A DNA stretch of 64,000 nucleotides from Verrucomicrobiaceae bacterium (GCA_027484055.1 JAIXQH010000010.1:186001-250000); one strand, 5' to 3'. Shown: positions 35,342 to 43,732, counted from the first letter of the stretch. A program made the numbers and translations. Notes: generated from the letters alone by a model not told the origin.

Positions 35342-37633
35342 ATGAACACTAATCCCGCACTCGGACGCTATCAGCTCAACTGCTTCTCCGTTGAGTTCTC
35401 TGTTCAATCCGTCACAGTCTCTGAGCTTCCGTGGAGTGATGAAATGGACATGGGTGAGCTTCGGAAGAGCCTTGGGAATGATTGGTTCGTCCTGAGGCGT
35501 GGCGACAAAATTTACGGTCTGGCTACTGTTCCCGAGCCTGCAATAAGGTTCGGGCAAGTGAAGACGATTCTTCCGCTGAGTGATTACGATGGACTCGATT
35601 TCATGCGAGCACGATTGAACGAAGCTCTGCCAGAACTTTTGCCAAAATACCAAGCTGAGCGCGTTCGACCATTCCAATTCCTCGCCCGCAAGGATGAGTT
35701 TATCGCCCACTTCGCCGCCAATCGACAACTGCCTGAAGTCGTAAAGCGCGGATTTGCTGTCCGCCCACGATTTGAATTGGAAGCTCGGACTATCGAATTG
35801 ATTGAAGGAGATTTGCGAGTGGCTGTTGCAATGTCAGTGACGATGCAGTGGGAAATCTCAGCAAGCCTTGTTGACCTTACGAATCAGGGAGTTCAGCTCG
35901 ATGGCCTCTACGTCGTCCTCAGGCAACCTCAACCAGGCGAACGACGGTTGGTTGGCCGCGTCAAGAGCGTTAACCAGGGCAACGTGGAACTTGACGAGAC
36001 AATGGACGGACGAACGTCCATTGCGGCTGATTTGGTTCGTTTGGAAGGAAGCAAATTCAGTTTCAAGCGCTGTCTCTCCAAACTGCTTGGCCAACGGTAT
36101 CGCGACTTCGATGCGCAGCGCGAATCATGGGAGGCCAGCTATACCAGCGGGCCGAGTTTCGATAATGTGCTGGGCAAGTTGTCGAGCAGCCTCAAACCAG
36201 TGAATCTTGGTCCTGGCATCATGGCAACAATAGGTGCCGCCATTCCGATTGAGAACACAGAGGGAGCGCCTATCTATCGGGAGCTTCCTCCAGTCGAGTA
36301 TTGTTTCGACGCCGCGAAGACGAAGCGGGACACAATTCCGTGGAATGGTTTGGCTAAGTTCGGTCCTTACGACAGCGACACTTTCGAAAAGAGGACTCCA
36401 CGTATTTTGGTTGTTGTGCCCCAGTCTGAGCAAAACAAGGCAGAACAGGTGTTTGGCACTTTCCTCGACGGTGTGCCGAACGGTCAATTCCCGGTCGGGT
36501 TCGCCCGGTTGTTTAATCTACGCCAAGTCAAACTCGATACCTGCCCGGTAGCGGATCACCGTCTTGCACAGAACCAACACGCTACGGCATACCGCGCAGC
36601 GATTGAATCTCATCTCAGCAGCGGGGCCAGCTATGACGCAGCGCTGGTCGTAGTGCCTGATTTCAGTCGTCAGTTGCCGGACGACCATAACCCATATCTG
36701 CATGCCAAGGCGCTGCTGTTGACGAATGGCATTCCTTCTCAGGAGTTACGTGTTGCGACACTCCACCAACCAGCTACATCACTTCCATACACACTCCGAA
36801 ACATTGCCGTCGCGCTTTACGCGAAAATGGACGGAGCACCGTGGACCGTCAGTCAGCCGCGAACCTACAACGACGAGATTGTGATTGGCATGGGCATGGC
36901 AGAGGTGGCCGGAAGCCGAGTCGAGAAACGGCAACGCCACATGGGCATCACCACTGTCTTTCTTGGGGACGGGAATTTCCTCCTCTCGAACATTTCGCGG
37001 GAATGCACATACGACGAGTATCCTGAAGTCCTGAAGGCTTCGACAAAGTCCATTCTCGCCGAAGTCAAACGGCGCAACGGTTGGCAGCCCGGTGACCGAG
37101 TAAGGATTGTGTTTCACTCGTCCAAGCCGCTGAAGAACGTGGAAATTGACGAACTCATCGCCGAGTGCGTCGCCGATGTCGCCGGGGAACAGATTGTCGA
37201 GTTTGCGTCCCTCCAAGTCTCCCAAGACCACCCGTTCAAAATTATCGACCGCTCCCAGCTGGGAAAGAAATACGGCCAGACGATGAAGGGTGTCTACGCC
37301 CCCGCCCGTGGATTTATCATGCAGCTTGGAGCCAGCACCCGACTTTTGGCGACGAATGGACCAGACCAAATCAAACGCCCCCTCAGCCCTCTCCCTGCGC
37401 CGCTATTGGTGCATCTGCATAAACGTTCCACGTCGAAGTCGCTGGACGCGTTGACGGAACAAATCCTCAAGTTTACCTCCATGACTTGGCGGTCCACATC
37501 TCCTGCGGCGATGCCAGTGACCATTTACTACTCGGAATTGATCGCCGAGTTGCTGGCCCGCTTCCGCACACTGCCTGATTGGTCACCCGCACTGCTCAAC
37601 ACCAAGCTCCGCGCGAGCAAGTGGTTCCTATGA
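35342..37633 (+). CDS. Long-B prokaryotic Argonaute, catalytically inactive, RsAgo-like
   Basis: The 763-residue protein follows Rhodobacter sphaeroides Ago closely from memory: PFQFLARKDEFI and the VVLRQPQPGERRLVGRV linker in the N-terminal half, then MID and PIWI. The MID pocket for a 5'-phosphorylated guide looks intact, with Tyr452 and Lys456 (PYLHAKALLL), Gln467 (GIPSQELR) and Lys495, and the C-terminal WFL as in RsAgo. The PIWI domain (about 510-763) has lost the DEDX tetrad: the first Asp position falls in VIGMGMAE and the RDG site is FHSSKPL. It should bind a small guide and target nucleic acid without cutting, so it needs an effector. The CHAT gene starts in its stop codon. Confidence 0.93.
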   Translation: MNTNPALGRYQLNCFSVEFSVQSVTVSELPWSDEMDMGELRKSLGNDWFVLRRGDKIYGLATVPEPAIRFGQVKTILPLSDYDGLDFMRARLNEALPELLPKYQAERVRPFQFLARKDEFIAHFAANRQLPEVVKRGFAVRPRFELEARTIELIEGDLRVAVAMSVTMQWEISASLVDLTNQGVQLDGLYVVLRQPQPGERRLVGRVKSVNQGNVELDETMDGRTSIAADLVRLEGSKFSFKRCLSKLLGQRYRDFDAQRESWEASYTSGPSFDNVLGKLSSSLKPVNLGPGIMATIGAAIPIENTEGAPIYRELPPVEYCFDAAKTKRDTIPWNGLAKFGPYDSDTFEKRTPRILVVVPQSEQNKAEQVFGTFLDGVPNGQFPVGFARLFNLRQVKLDTCPVADHRLAQNQHATAYRAAIESHLSSGASYDAALVVVPDFSRQLPDDHNPYLHAKALLLTNGIPSQELRVATLHQPATSLPYTLRNIAVALYAKMDGAPWTVSQPRTYNDEIVIGMGMAEVAGSRVEKRQRHMGITTVFLGDGNFLLSNISRECTYDEYPEVLKASTKSILAEVKRRNGWQPGDRVRIVFHSSKPLKNVEIDELIAECVADVAGEQIVEFASLQVSQDHPFKIIDRSQLGKKYGQTMKGVYAPARGFIMQLGASTRLLATNGPDQIKRPLSPLPAPLLVHLHKRSTSKSLDALTEQILKFTSMTWRSTSPAAMPVTIYYSELIAELLARFRTLPDWSPALLNTKLRASKWFL

Positions 37634-39024
37634 ACGCGGCAATGACACAGAGTTTTGGTGCCGAGTTGTCGCGAATCGCGGCAAACTTGAAGGACTCAAC
37701 GGTCTGGCCCTCGCCAGCGACCGGTCTTGCACTTCAACTTCTAAAACTCTGTGGCTGTGACGAGCGCAGGACCAGTCTACTCGGCCCAACTCCCTTTCCC
37801 GGTGGGCCGCTCGATGCAGCTCCCGCCGCCGCCGCTGCTGGATTCGCTATGGCCGTGTCTGAGCCACAGCGTGAGGAACTGTCGCGCTGGCGGGAAGGGA
37901 TGAAACGACTTGTGAAGCGGGAACCATTTCCACGCGACCGCCAAACCTTCGCCTACCGCCCGTCAGAGTTGGTCGGGCTTGCGGTTGGCATTTCGGCGAC
38001 AGAAGACCGAAGCAGTTTGTCAGCTGCATGGATTCGGTCGGTTGTCCAAAATTTGCCCAGCAAAAGCCCTCCAACAAATGCGTGGGCGCTGCTCCTATAC
38101 CACTACGCCGCTGCCATTCTTGGAGTTCAATTCCCGCTCGCAATCCCAGCCCGACTTTCGGAATACGACACCACCGAGCTCGGATTGCTTATTGCACTGC
38201 TGGCACAAGGCAGCGTGTTCAAGGCAGCCGAGTTTGACGCGAGTGCAGCGCAGAATGCCTTGCTCGAGCGAGTGGTAACTGAAAGCCCCATTGCTCGGGA
38301 CACCGAAAGACTGGCCGCCTTGTTTGGTGCCCTTTCACTGAGCCTGAAAACCCGCCTCTCTGAATCCAGCTCATTCGCCCAAACGCTTCCAACAAACACG
38401 ATCATGAAACAGAAAATCCTCTTCCTTGCCGCAAATCCGACCGGCACAACGCCATTGGCCCTCGATGAAGAATGCCGCCAAATCACGGAGAAAATCAGGG
38501 CAGCCGCCCACCGTGACTCGCTAGAATTGATAACGCGTTGGGCCGTGCGCCCCGAGGACTTACTCCAGCACCTGAACGAGCATAGACCCCACGTCGTTCA
38601 TTTTAGCGGGCACGGCACGGCTACGGAGGAGATTGTGCTTCTCGACAAGGACAAGAATCCGAAGACCGTTCCTGCGCCGGCGCTAAAGCAGCTCTTCGCG
38701 ACGTTGAAGGATAACATTCGTGTCGTGGTCCTGAATGCCTGCTTCTCGAAGCAACAAGCCTCCGCGATCACTGAAGTGGTGGACTGTGCGATCGGCATGA
38801 ACAAGGCCATCGGTGACGACGCAGCGATCGCGTTTGCTGCTGCATTTTATCAAGCAATCGGTTTCGGAAGGTCCGTCAAAGTCGCGTTCGAGTCAGGGAA
38901 GAGCGCCTTGATGTTGGAAGGGATTCCTGAGGAGAAGACGCCCGAACTCCTTTGCAAAACGGGTGTGGACCCAGCCGCAATCGTGTTGGTCGAGCCTGAC
39001 ATCTCACAGCGAAACCCCAAGTAG
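37630..39024 (+). CDS. CHAT-domain caspase-like protease with a unique N-terminal region
   Basis: The start ATG at 37630 overlaps the Argonaute stop (ATGA), which implies coupled translation. The 464-residue protein has a C-terminal CHAT protease (residues about 260-445): KILFLAANPTGTTPLALDEE, the dyad His328 in HFSGHG and Cys371 in VVLNACFS, and AFYQAIGFG. Residues 1-258 form a helical region I cannot assign. A second in-frame ATG at 38404 begins exactly where stand-alone CHAT proteins begin, so a short form could be made. CHAT enzymes cleave proteins after activation by partners, as with the TPR-CHAT protease of type III-E CRISPR. Here the neighbours suggest activation by Argonaute or by the downstream STAND protein. 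Confidence 0.88.
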   Translation: MNAAMTQSFGAELSRIAANLKDSTVWPSPATGLALQLLKLCGCDERRTSLLGPTPFPGGPLDAAPAAAAAGFAMAVSEPQREELSRWREGMKRLVKREPFPRDRQTFAYRPSELVGLAVGISATEDRSSLSAAWIRSVVQNLPSKSPPTNAWALLLYHYAAAILGVQFPLAIPARLSEYDTTELGLLIALLAQGSVFKAAEFDASAAQNALLERVVTESPIARDTERLAALFGALSLSLKTRLSESSSFAQTLPTNTIMKQKILFLAANPTGTTPLALDEECRQITEKIRAAAHRDSLELITRWAVRPEDLLQHLNEHRPHVVHFSGHGTATEEIVLLDKDKNPKTVPAPALKQLFATLKDNIRVVVLNACFSKQQASAITEVVDCAIGMNKAIGDDAAIAFAAAFYQAIGFGRSVKVAFESGKSALMLEGIPEEKTPELLCKTGVDPAAIVLVEPDISQRNPK

Positions 39025-39053
39025 GCTCATCGGATTCCGGCGCTGCTCCGCCG

Positions 39054-41720
39054 GTGAGCCAGACTATTGCAGCAACTGCGGGTTTGCGCGAGGGAAAAGC
39101 TTCCGCTGCGCCATGTTACTTGCCGGAGCGTAACCCGCACTTCCGAGGCCGTAAACAGGACCTTTCCCGCTTAAGAGAAGCGTTGAACCAATCACGCACA
39201 ATCGGCATCACGCAGCAGGTTGCGCTCTGTGCTTCCGGTGGTGTCGGGAAATCCTCAGTAGCTCTCGAATTCGCGTGGGACTGTTTTGCCGCCGATCCCC
39301 AGATTTATACTGGTGGAGTGTTTTGGTGCGATTGCAGAAGTCGGGATATTTCAAGCTTGGCCGATGGCCTTGCATCATTCGCCTCGTCGCTTGGTCTGAG
39401 TGCCACCGACGACAACGATCTCATGCCTACGGCTCGACGGGTGCGCGACAGACTCACAAGCGGTCCTCCGTGCTTGCTCGTCCTTGATAACGTCATTGAT
39501 TCTGAGCAATGGAGAGACAAGGAATGGAACACGCTTTTGCCTGGCGGCAACTGTAGTCGCCTGTTGACTACTAGATCGGAAACCGTGGGCGACCAGCGCG
39601 TTCCCATGTTGAGTCTTGCATCTCTGACTGAGGAAGACGCGAGGGAGCTTCTTCATTCATATCGTCAGGATGTGCCGCTCCGCGTAAAAGACGATTCGAT
39701 CCGTAGTGTCATCGAGTGGTTTGGCGGTTTGGCCATCGGTCTGACAGTGGTCGGAATCTACCTTGGAATCCACGCCAAGGTAACGTGGGACGAATATTGG
39801 CGAAGCCTGCGCGATAAGAAACTCGACACAGTTCGTGAAACTGAGGATCTCGCGTCTCCTGCGGACTACACAAATCGCGTTGACGCGGTAATTGACGACA
39901 TTTTTCGATCACTCTCTTCTTCCGAGAGGCGAGCGCTATTTTACGTATCCCTCCTTCCGGGTGAAGACGTAAGCGACCGTTGGCTTCGCGAACTGCTTGA
40001 GGACGACCTAAACACGCGGCGGATTTCAGGCAACGTGCCCCCAGGATACGCTTCTCTTCCGCATGCCATCATCACTCGATTGATGCAAAGGGGTATACTT
40101 CTTCGTTCAATCGAAACTCCCGTTCGCAGGACCGTCTCTGTTCATCAAGTCGTCCGGGAGCGAATCCGCGAACTCCTCAAGGTTGAACGAGGGCTCAGCC
40201 ATGAACTCTCCGCGCATGTGCGTCAACTTGCCACAAGAGTTTACCACCGCTCCCGACAATGGACGCGCGCCATATCCGAGTGCACGGACATGTCAGAAGC
40301 TCAGAGGCTTTTGGATTCCATGCTGAGCGCCGACTGTGACCCAGATGTTTACACTTTCACCGCGATCCTATCGAAGGCAGTAACTTTTGGTGAAGCGAAG
40401 GCGATATTCGCGCAGATGAACGCGTCTGGCCACAAGCCGACGCTGTTTACGTTCAACACGCTTCTCACTAAATCGGAAACCTACGATGACGCGAAGGCAG
40501 TGTTTGCGCAATTGCAGGCAGCGGGCGAGGATCCGACGGAATTCACTTTCAATACGCTACTGTGGAAGGCAGAGGATTTCAGCGAAGCACAATGTATTAT
40601 TGAGCAAATCAAGGACGCCAACCTCGAGCCAAATGCTAGAGCATATAACCGACTCTTATCGCTTGCGACAAAATATGATGAAGTGAATGCAATCATGGAG
40701 GAAATGCAGGAAATTGGCTACTCGCCACACTTGTTTTTTGTTCGGAAACTCCTTTGGTTGGCGAGGTCATTCGATGCAGCGGAGGCAGCTGCGATTCGCA
40801 TCGAAGCAGAGGGTGGGAAGCTCGAAGAACCGCAGTTTGCGGCATTGTTGAGAAGAGCGGAGACCCAGGAGCAGATGGATCTTGTGGTGGCCCGTGCAGA
40901 AGCAGAAGGTTTTCCGTTTAAATTGAAAGTGCTCAATCGAAGACTTAATGGCGCAGCTACATTTACTGACGCGAAAGCCCTCTTTCTTCAATGTCTGGAA
41001 TCTGGTCAGCAGCCCATTTGGGTTACTTTTCGAAGCTTGCTCGTTCACGCAGGGAATGATGAAGAAATCTTATGGACCGCTGAGCAAATGCGGTTGGCTG
41101 GTGTGCAACCGAAGGAAGGGAATTTGATAAAGATGTTATTGAAGAAAAAAACCGAACAAGAGGCGCTAACCATTGTTGCCAAACTGGAAGCCTCTGGGGT
41201 TCGAATAATCGGAAGCACCCGCAAGTGGGGATTACCGGCGGCAGCGAATTACCCTGAGGCCAAGGAAATGATTGCAGATATGCTGACGAAGAATGAGAAG
41301 CTCACGGTGGTTCAGTTCACATCTCTATTTTCGCAACAAGAGGATTTGCCGCACGTCAAAGAGGTGCTCAGTTGGTATTATGGTCTTCCATATCATCCTT
41401 CCGACCCTCTGAACGCGTTGGTTGCGAGCTTAAGGCAGCTAGACCGCGTGGACGAGGCAATGACTGTCGTCCTCCAACACCCGCACCTCTCGGCTGGGCA
41501 ACGGTTAATGCGCGAGTTTCCAGATAAGGCACTAACATTTTTCCAAACTACTAAGAATACGGATTCTTCCCATCCGACAGCCGACCTAGCCCTCGGAATT
41601 CTTGCGATGGAAACAAACAGACAAGATGACGCAAGGATCCATTTTCAAGGAGCGCTTCAGCGAGCCAAGCATCCCAAGGCGATTGAGACAATTCAATCGA
41701 AGCTCAAGCTTCTGGGTTGA
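39054..41720 (+). CDS. STAND (NB-ARC) NTPase with eleven 32-residue PPR-like repeats
   Basis: The 888-residue protein starts with GTG at 39054. HFRGRKQDLSRL leads into the NTPase: Walker A GGVGKSS (62-68), Walker B LLVLDNV (141-147), LLTTRSE (170-176) and the GxP-like FGGLAIGLTVVG (223-234), then a winged-helix region to about 375. Residues 427-778 are eleven consecutive 32-residue helical hairpins resembling pentatricopeptide repeats, for example KPTLFTFNTLLTKSETYDDA. A TPR-like end follows (about 840-885). STAND proteins oligomerise when their repeat domain binds a ligand; PPR modules usually bind RNA. No enzymatic effector domain is fused, so the CHAT protease is the probable output. It follows the CHAT gene by 29 bp. 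Confidence 0.85.
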   Translation: MSQTIAATAGLREGKASAAPCYLPERNPHFRGRKQDLSRLREALNQSRTIGITQQVALCASGGVGKSSVALEFAWDCFAADPQIYTGGVFWCDCRSRDISSLADGLASFASSLGLSATDDNDLMPTARRVRDRLTSGPPCLLVLDNVIDSEQWRDKEWNTLLPGGNCSRLLTTRSETVGDQRVPMLSLASLTEEDARELLHSYRQDVPLRVKDDSIRSVIEWFGGLAIGLTVVGIYLGIHAKVTWDEYWRSLRDKKLDTVRETEDLASPADYTNRVDAVIDDIFRSLSSSERRALFYVSLLPGEDVSDRWLRELLEDDLNTRRISGNVPPGYASLPHAIITRLMQRGILLRSIETPVRRTVSVHQVVRERIRELLKVERGLSHELSAHVRQLATRVYHRSRQWTRAISECTDMSEAQRLLDSMLSADCDPDVYTFTAILSKAVTFGEAKAIFAQMNASGHKPTLFTFNTLLTKSETYDDAKAVFAQLQAAGEDPTEFTFNTLLWKAEDFSEAQCIIEQIKDANLEPNARAYNRLLSLATKYDEVNAIMEEMQEIGYSPHLFFVRKLLWLARSFDAAEAAAIRIEAEGGKLEEPQFAALLRRAETQEQMDLVVARAEAEGFPFKLKVLNRRLNGAATFTDAKALFLQCLESGQQPIWVTFRSLLVHAGNDEEILWTAEQMRLAGVQPKEGNLIKMLLKKKTEQEALTIVAKLEASGVRIIGSTRKWGLPAAANYPEAKEMIADMLTKNEKLTVVQFTSLFSQQEDLPHVKEVLSWYYGLPYHPSDPLNALVASLRQLDRVDEAMTVVLQHPHLSAGQRLMREFPDKALTFFQTTKNTDSSHPTADLALGILAMETNRQDDARIHFQGALQRAKHPKAIETIQSKLKLLG
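40332..41387 (+). repeat. Coding repeat: eleven PPR-like units of 96 bp
   Basis: At protein level the units begin at residues 427, 459, 491, 523, 555, 587, 619, 651, 683, 715 and 747, with no insertion or deletion. Most open with G-x-x-P, have an aromatic residue and then N, T or R before a Leu-Leu pair (FTFNTLL, AYNRLL, VTFRSLL), and end in an AxxxFxxM-like second helix. Canonical PPRs have 35 residues; these are three shorter. The DNA copies have diverged, so the array is not recent. Confidence 0.85.
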
Positions 41721-41736
41721 TTGACAGTATGCGTCG

Positions 41737-41784
41737 TTCATCGGCTTCACCGGAACGCCCATCGAAAAGACTGACGCGAACACG
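41737..41784 (+). pseudogene. 16-codon scrap of hsdR
   Basis: The translation FIGFTGTPIEKTDANT is a signature of the HsdR helicase domain (the TGTP motif). It lies 16 bp after the STAND/PPR-like gene and marks the right side of the insert. Twelve bases later the sequence becomes hsdM, so the rest of hsdR has been deleted. Confidence 0.85.
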
Positions 41785-41795
41785 CCGCCTGATCC

Positions 41796-42860
41796 GGCAA
41801 GAAGTTGGGCGAGTTCTACACCCCGCAGCAGATTTCCGACATCCTCTCCGCCATCGTCACGCTGGACAGCCAGGATCCGAAGACCGGCCCCAAGATGCGG
41901 CTGGATAGCGTGCTGGACTTCGCCTGCGGTTCCGGTTCCCTGCTGCTGAACGTGCGTAGGCACATGAAATACGACAAAGAAGGCAAGGACATGGGAGGCA
42001 CCATCGGCAAGATTTTCGGTCAGGAGAAAAACATCACCACCTACAACCTCGCCCGCATGAATATGCTGCTGCACGGGGTGAAGGACACGGAGTTCGACAT
42101 CTTCCACGGCGACACCCTGCTCAACGAGTGGGACATGATGCGGGAAGCGAACCCGGCCAAGAAACCCAGTTTCGATGCCATCGTCGCCAACCCACCCTTC
42201 AGCTACCGCTGGGAGCCAACCGACGCGCTGGCCGACGACGTCCGCTTCAAAAGCCACGGCCTCGCCCCCAAGTCCGCCGCCGACTTCGCCTTCCTGCTCC
42301 ACGGCTTCCATTTCCTCAAAGACGAAGGCGTGATGGCGATCATCCTGCCGCATGGCGTGCTCTTCCGTGGCGGTGCCGAGGAACGCATCCGCACCAAGCT
42401 GCTCAACGACGGACACATCGACACCGTCATCGGCCTGCCCGCCAACCTCTTCTACTCCACCGGCATCCCCGTCTGCATCCTCGTGCTCAAAAAGTGCAAG
42501 AAGCCCAACGACGTGCTCTTCATCAACGCCGCTGAGCACTTCGTGAAAGGCAAACGCCAGAACCAACTGACGCCCGAGCACATCTCAAAGATCATCGACA
42601 CCTACCAGTTCCGAAAGGAAGAGCCCCGCTACTCCCGCCGGGTGGAGATGGACGAGATCAAGAAGAACGACTTCAACCTGAACATCTCCCGCTACATCAG
42701 CACGGCAGTGGGTGAGGCGGAGATTGATCTAGCAGCGACTCATGGAGAACTGGTAGATATTGAGAAAGCCGTCCGAGCGGCGACCGTAAAGCACAATGGT
42801 TTTCTAAAAGAGTTAGGGTTGCCCTTGCTGCCGCTTGAGGAGCATGACTTGCCGGGCTGA
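41796..42860 (+). pseudogene. hsdM lacking its 5' part (type I DNA methyltransferase)
   Basis: From GKKLGEFYTPQQISDIL the frame is HsdM up to a normal-looking C-terminus. It contains SAM-binding motif I (DFACGSGSLLLNV) and the catalytic NPPF motif (VANPPFSYRW), followed by MAIILPHGVLFRGGAEERIR. About 350 residues remain; the N-terminal 130-180 residues that pack on HsdS and DNA are gone. A TTG at 41805 could serve as a start, but activity is unlikely without the N-terminal domain. No hsdS gene follows. The family is different from the hsdM fragment at 18666-18836. Confidence 0.85.
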
Positions 42861-42929
42861 GAGAGAGCAACCTTCCCGCCTCCGCGTTTCGTTTCAACCC
42901 TCCTCCTCTCATGGGCTTTTCATCGGCAC

Positions 42930-43302
42930 AGCGGACGGATTCCGCTGCTCCATAGACGAGGCGAGAGAGCACCGGAGAAGAGGGACTCGCGCAAAGCCGC
43001 AAAGGCGCAAAGGAAGAAGGGGGTGGGGGATTGAAGATTTAAGATTTTCTTCCCTTTGTTCTCTATGTGTTCTTTGTGGTGAGATCGTTTCGTCATCCAT
43101 TGAAGCGACAGGAGTGTCGCTGCTCCTTAGCTTCAATCTGCTCCGCGTTCATCCGCGTGCATCGGTGGTTCTCTTCATCTTGCTGGACGGCTTGGCGATC
43201 AATGCCCCTCCGCGCTTCGATTGCATCGATCATATGGATTTGTCCGATTCGCGGTTTCCTCATTTCTTGGCGATTCATGCACAAAGCGGACAGAGGCCGC
43301 TT
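42930..43302. repeat. Three REP-like hairpins (AGCGACA-GGAG-TGTCGCT family)
   Basis: A perfect 7-bp stem lies at 43104-43121 (AGCGACAGGAGTGTCGCT, followed by GCTCC). Related 6-bp stems lie at 42930-42946 (AGCGGA/TCCGCT, followed by GCTCC) and at 43284-43302 (AAGCGG/CCGCTT, followed by CTCCG). The shared stem type and trailing GCTCC suggest one family of short intergenic palindromes. Confidence 0.65.
43144..43171. repeat. Isolated right-type arm of the GAACCACGGAT hairpin family
   Basis: CGCGTTCATCCGCGTGCATCG followed by GTGGTTC matches the arms at 19367-19394 and 19773-19800 almost exactly. No left-type partner is adjacent. Confidence 0.75.
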
Positions 43303-43313
43303 CTCCGTATTTT

Positions 43314-43358
43314 CTCCGCGTCCCTTTGCGGACTCTGCGGCTCTGCGGTGAACTCTTC
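43314..43358. repeat. 45-bp interspersed repeat, right copy
   Basis: It starts CTCCGCGTCCCTTTGCGG and ends CTGCGGTGAACTCTTC, matching the copy at 32911-32955 at 38 of 45 positions in the same orientation, 10.4 kb apart. Confidence 0.75.
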
Positions 43359-43468
43359 ATGGAAGCAGCGGGAGGGAAATCCGGGCCGGAACTTTCCTCA
43401 TTTCGCAGTGGAGCGAGATTTTCCCTTGCTCCCGCCCGCCCCAGTCCCTACGCAAGGGGCTACCAACC

Positions 43469-43732
43469 ATGGGACAACAATCGAAAAAGATCATTAAACG
43501 TCGTCGCCGCGCTGACTATCTCAAGCGCAAGGCTGAAGCGACTAAGCTCGGTGGGATCGCTAAGAAACCTGCTGTCAAGAAGGCCGAAGTGGCCAAAAAA
43601 GCTCCTGCAAAGAAGGCTGCCGCTAAAAAGGCTCCTGCGAAGAAGGTGGCGAAGAAAGTGGCAGATGAGGCTGTGCTCGATGCTGCTCCAGCGGTGGAGG
43701 CCGCAGTGGAGGAGGCTCCGACGGCTGAATAA
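43469..43732 (+). CDS. Small lysine/alanine-rich basic protein (histone H1-like tail)
   Basis: The 87-residue protein has a basic start (QQSKKIIKRRRRADYLKRK). A low-complexity middle of AKKAPAKKAA-type repeats follows, and then an acidic alanine-rich end (VEAAVEEAPTAE). The repeats resemble the C-terminal tail of histone H1 and of bacterial nucleoid proteins, so nucleic-acid binding is likely but not proven. It has its own terminator. The terminator lies inside the 3' end of the convergent transglutaminase gene. Confidence 0.75.
   Translation: MGQQSKKIIKRRRRADYLKRKAEATKLGGIAKKPAVKKAEVAKKAPAKKAAAKKAPAKKVAKKVADEAVLDAAPAVEAAVEEAPTAE

Larger units (their letters stand above)
35285..41736 (+). 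mobile_element. Foreign three-gene insert (Argonaute - CHAT protease - STAND/PPR-like) inside hsdR
   Basis: The hsdR reading breaks at about 35284 and resumes, about 150 codons further along the protein, at 41737. Between these points lie only three genes, tightly packed on the plus strand, with 57 bp before the first and 16 bp after the last. Codon use in the insert is less GC3-biased than in the flanking hsd fragments, most clearly in the third gene. I see no transposase, integrase or terminal inverted repeats, so the term is used for a horizontally acquired cassette whose mechanism of entry is unknown. Confidence 0.75.
42861..43468. other. Repeat-rich intergenic region without a gene
   Basis: The 608 bp after the hsdM remnant contain REP-like hairpins, one arm of the GAACCACGGAT family and one copy of the 45-bp repeat, plus a GCAAAGCCGCAAAGGCGC-type purine repeat at about 42993-43020. 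Open frames here are shadows of repeats. Confidence 0.6.

Noticed and set aside
35285..41736. Classic transposon or integrative element
   Set aside because: No transposase, integrase, terminal inverted repeats or clear target duplication was found at the junctions; only the gene cassette itself is visible.
41586..42581. 331-codon minus-strand frame
   Set aside because: It spans the junction of the STAND gene and hsdM in antisense; both plus-strand proteins are recognisable.
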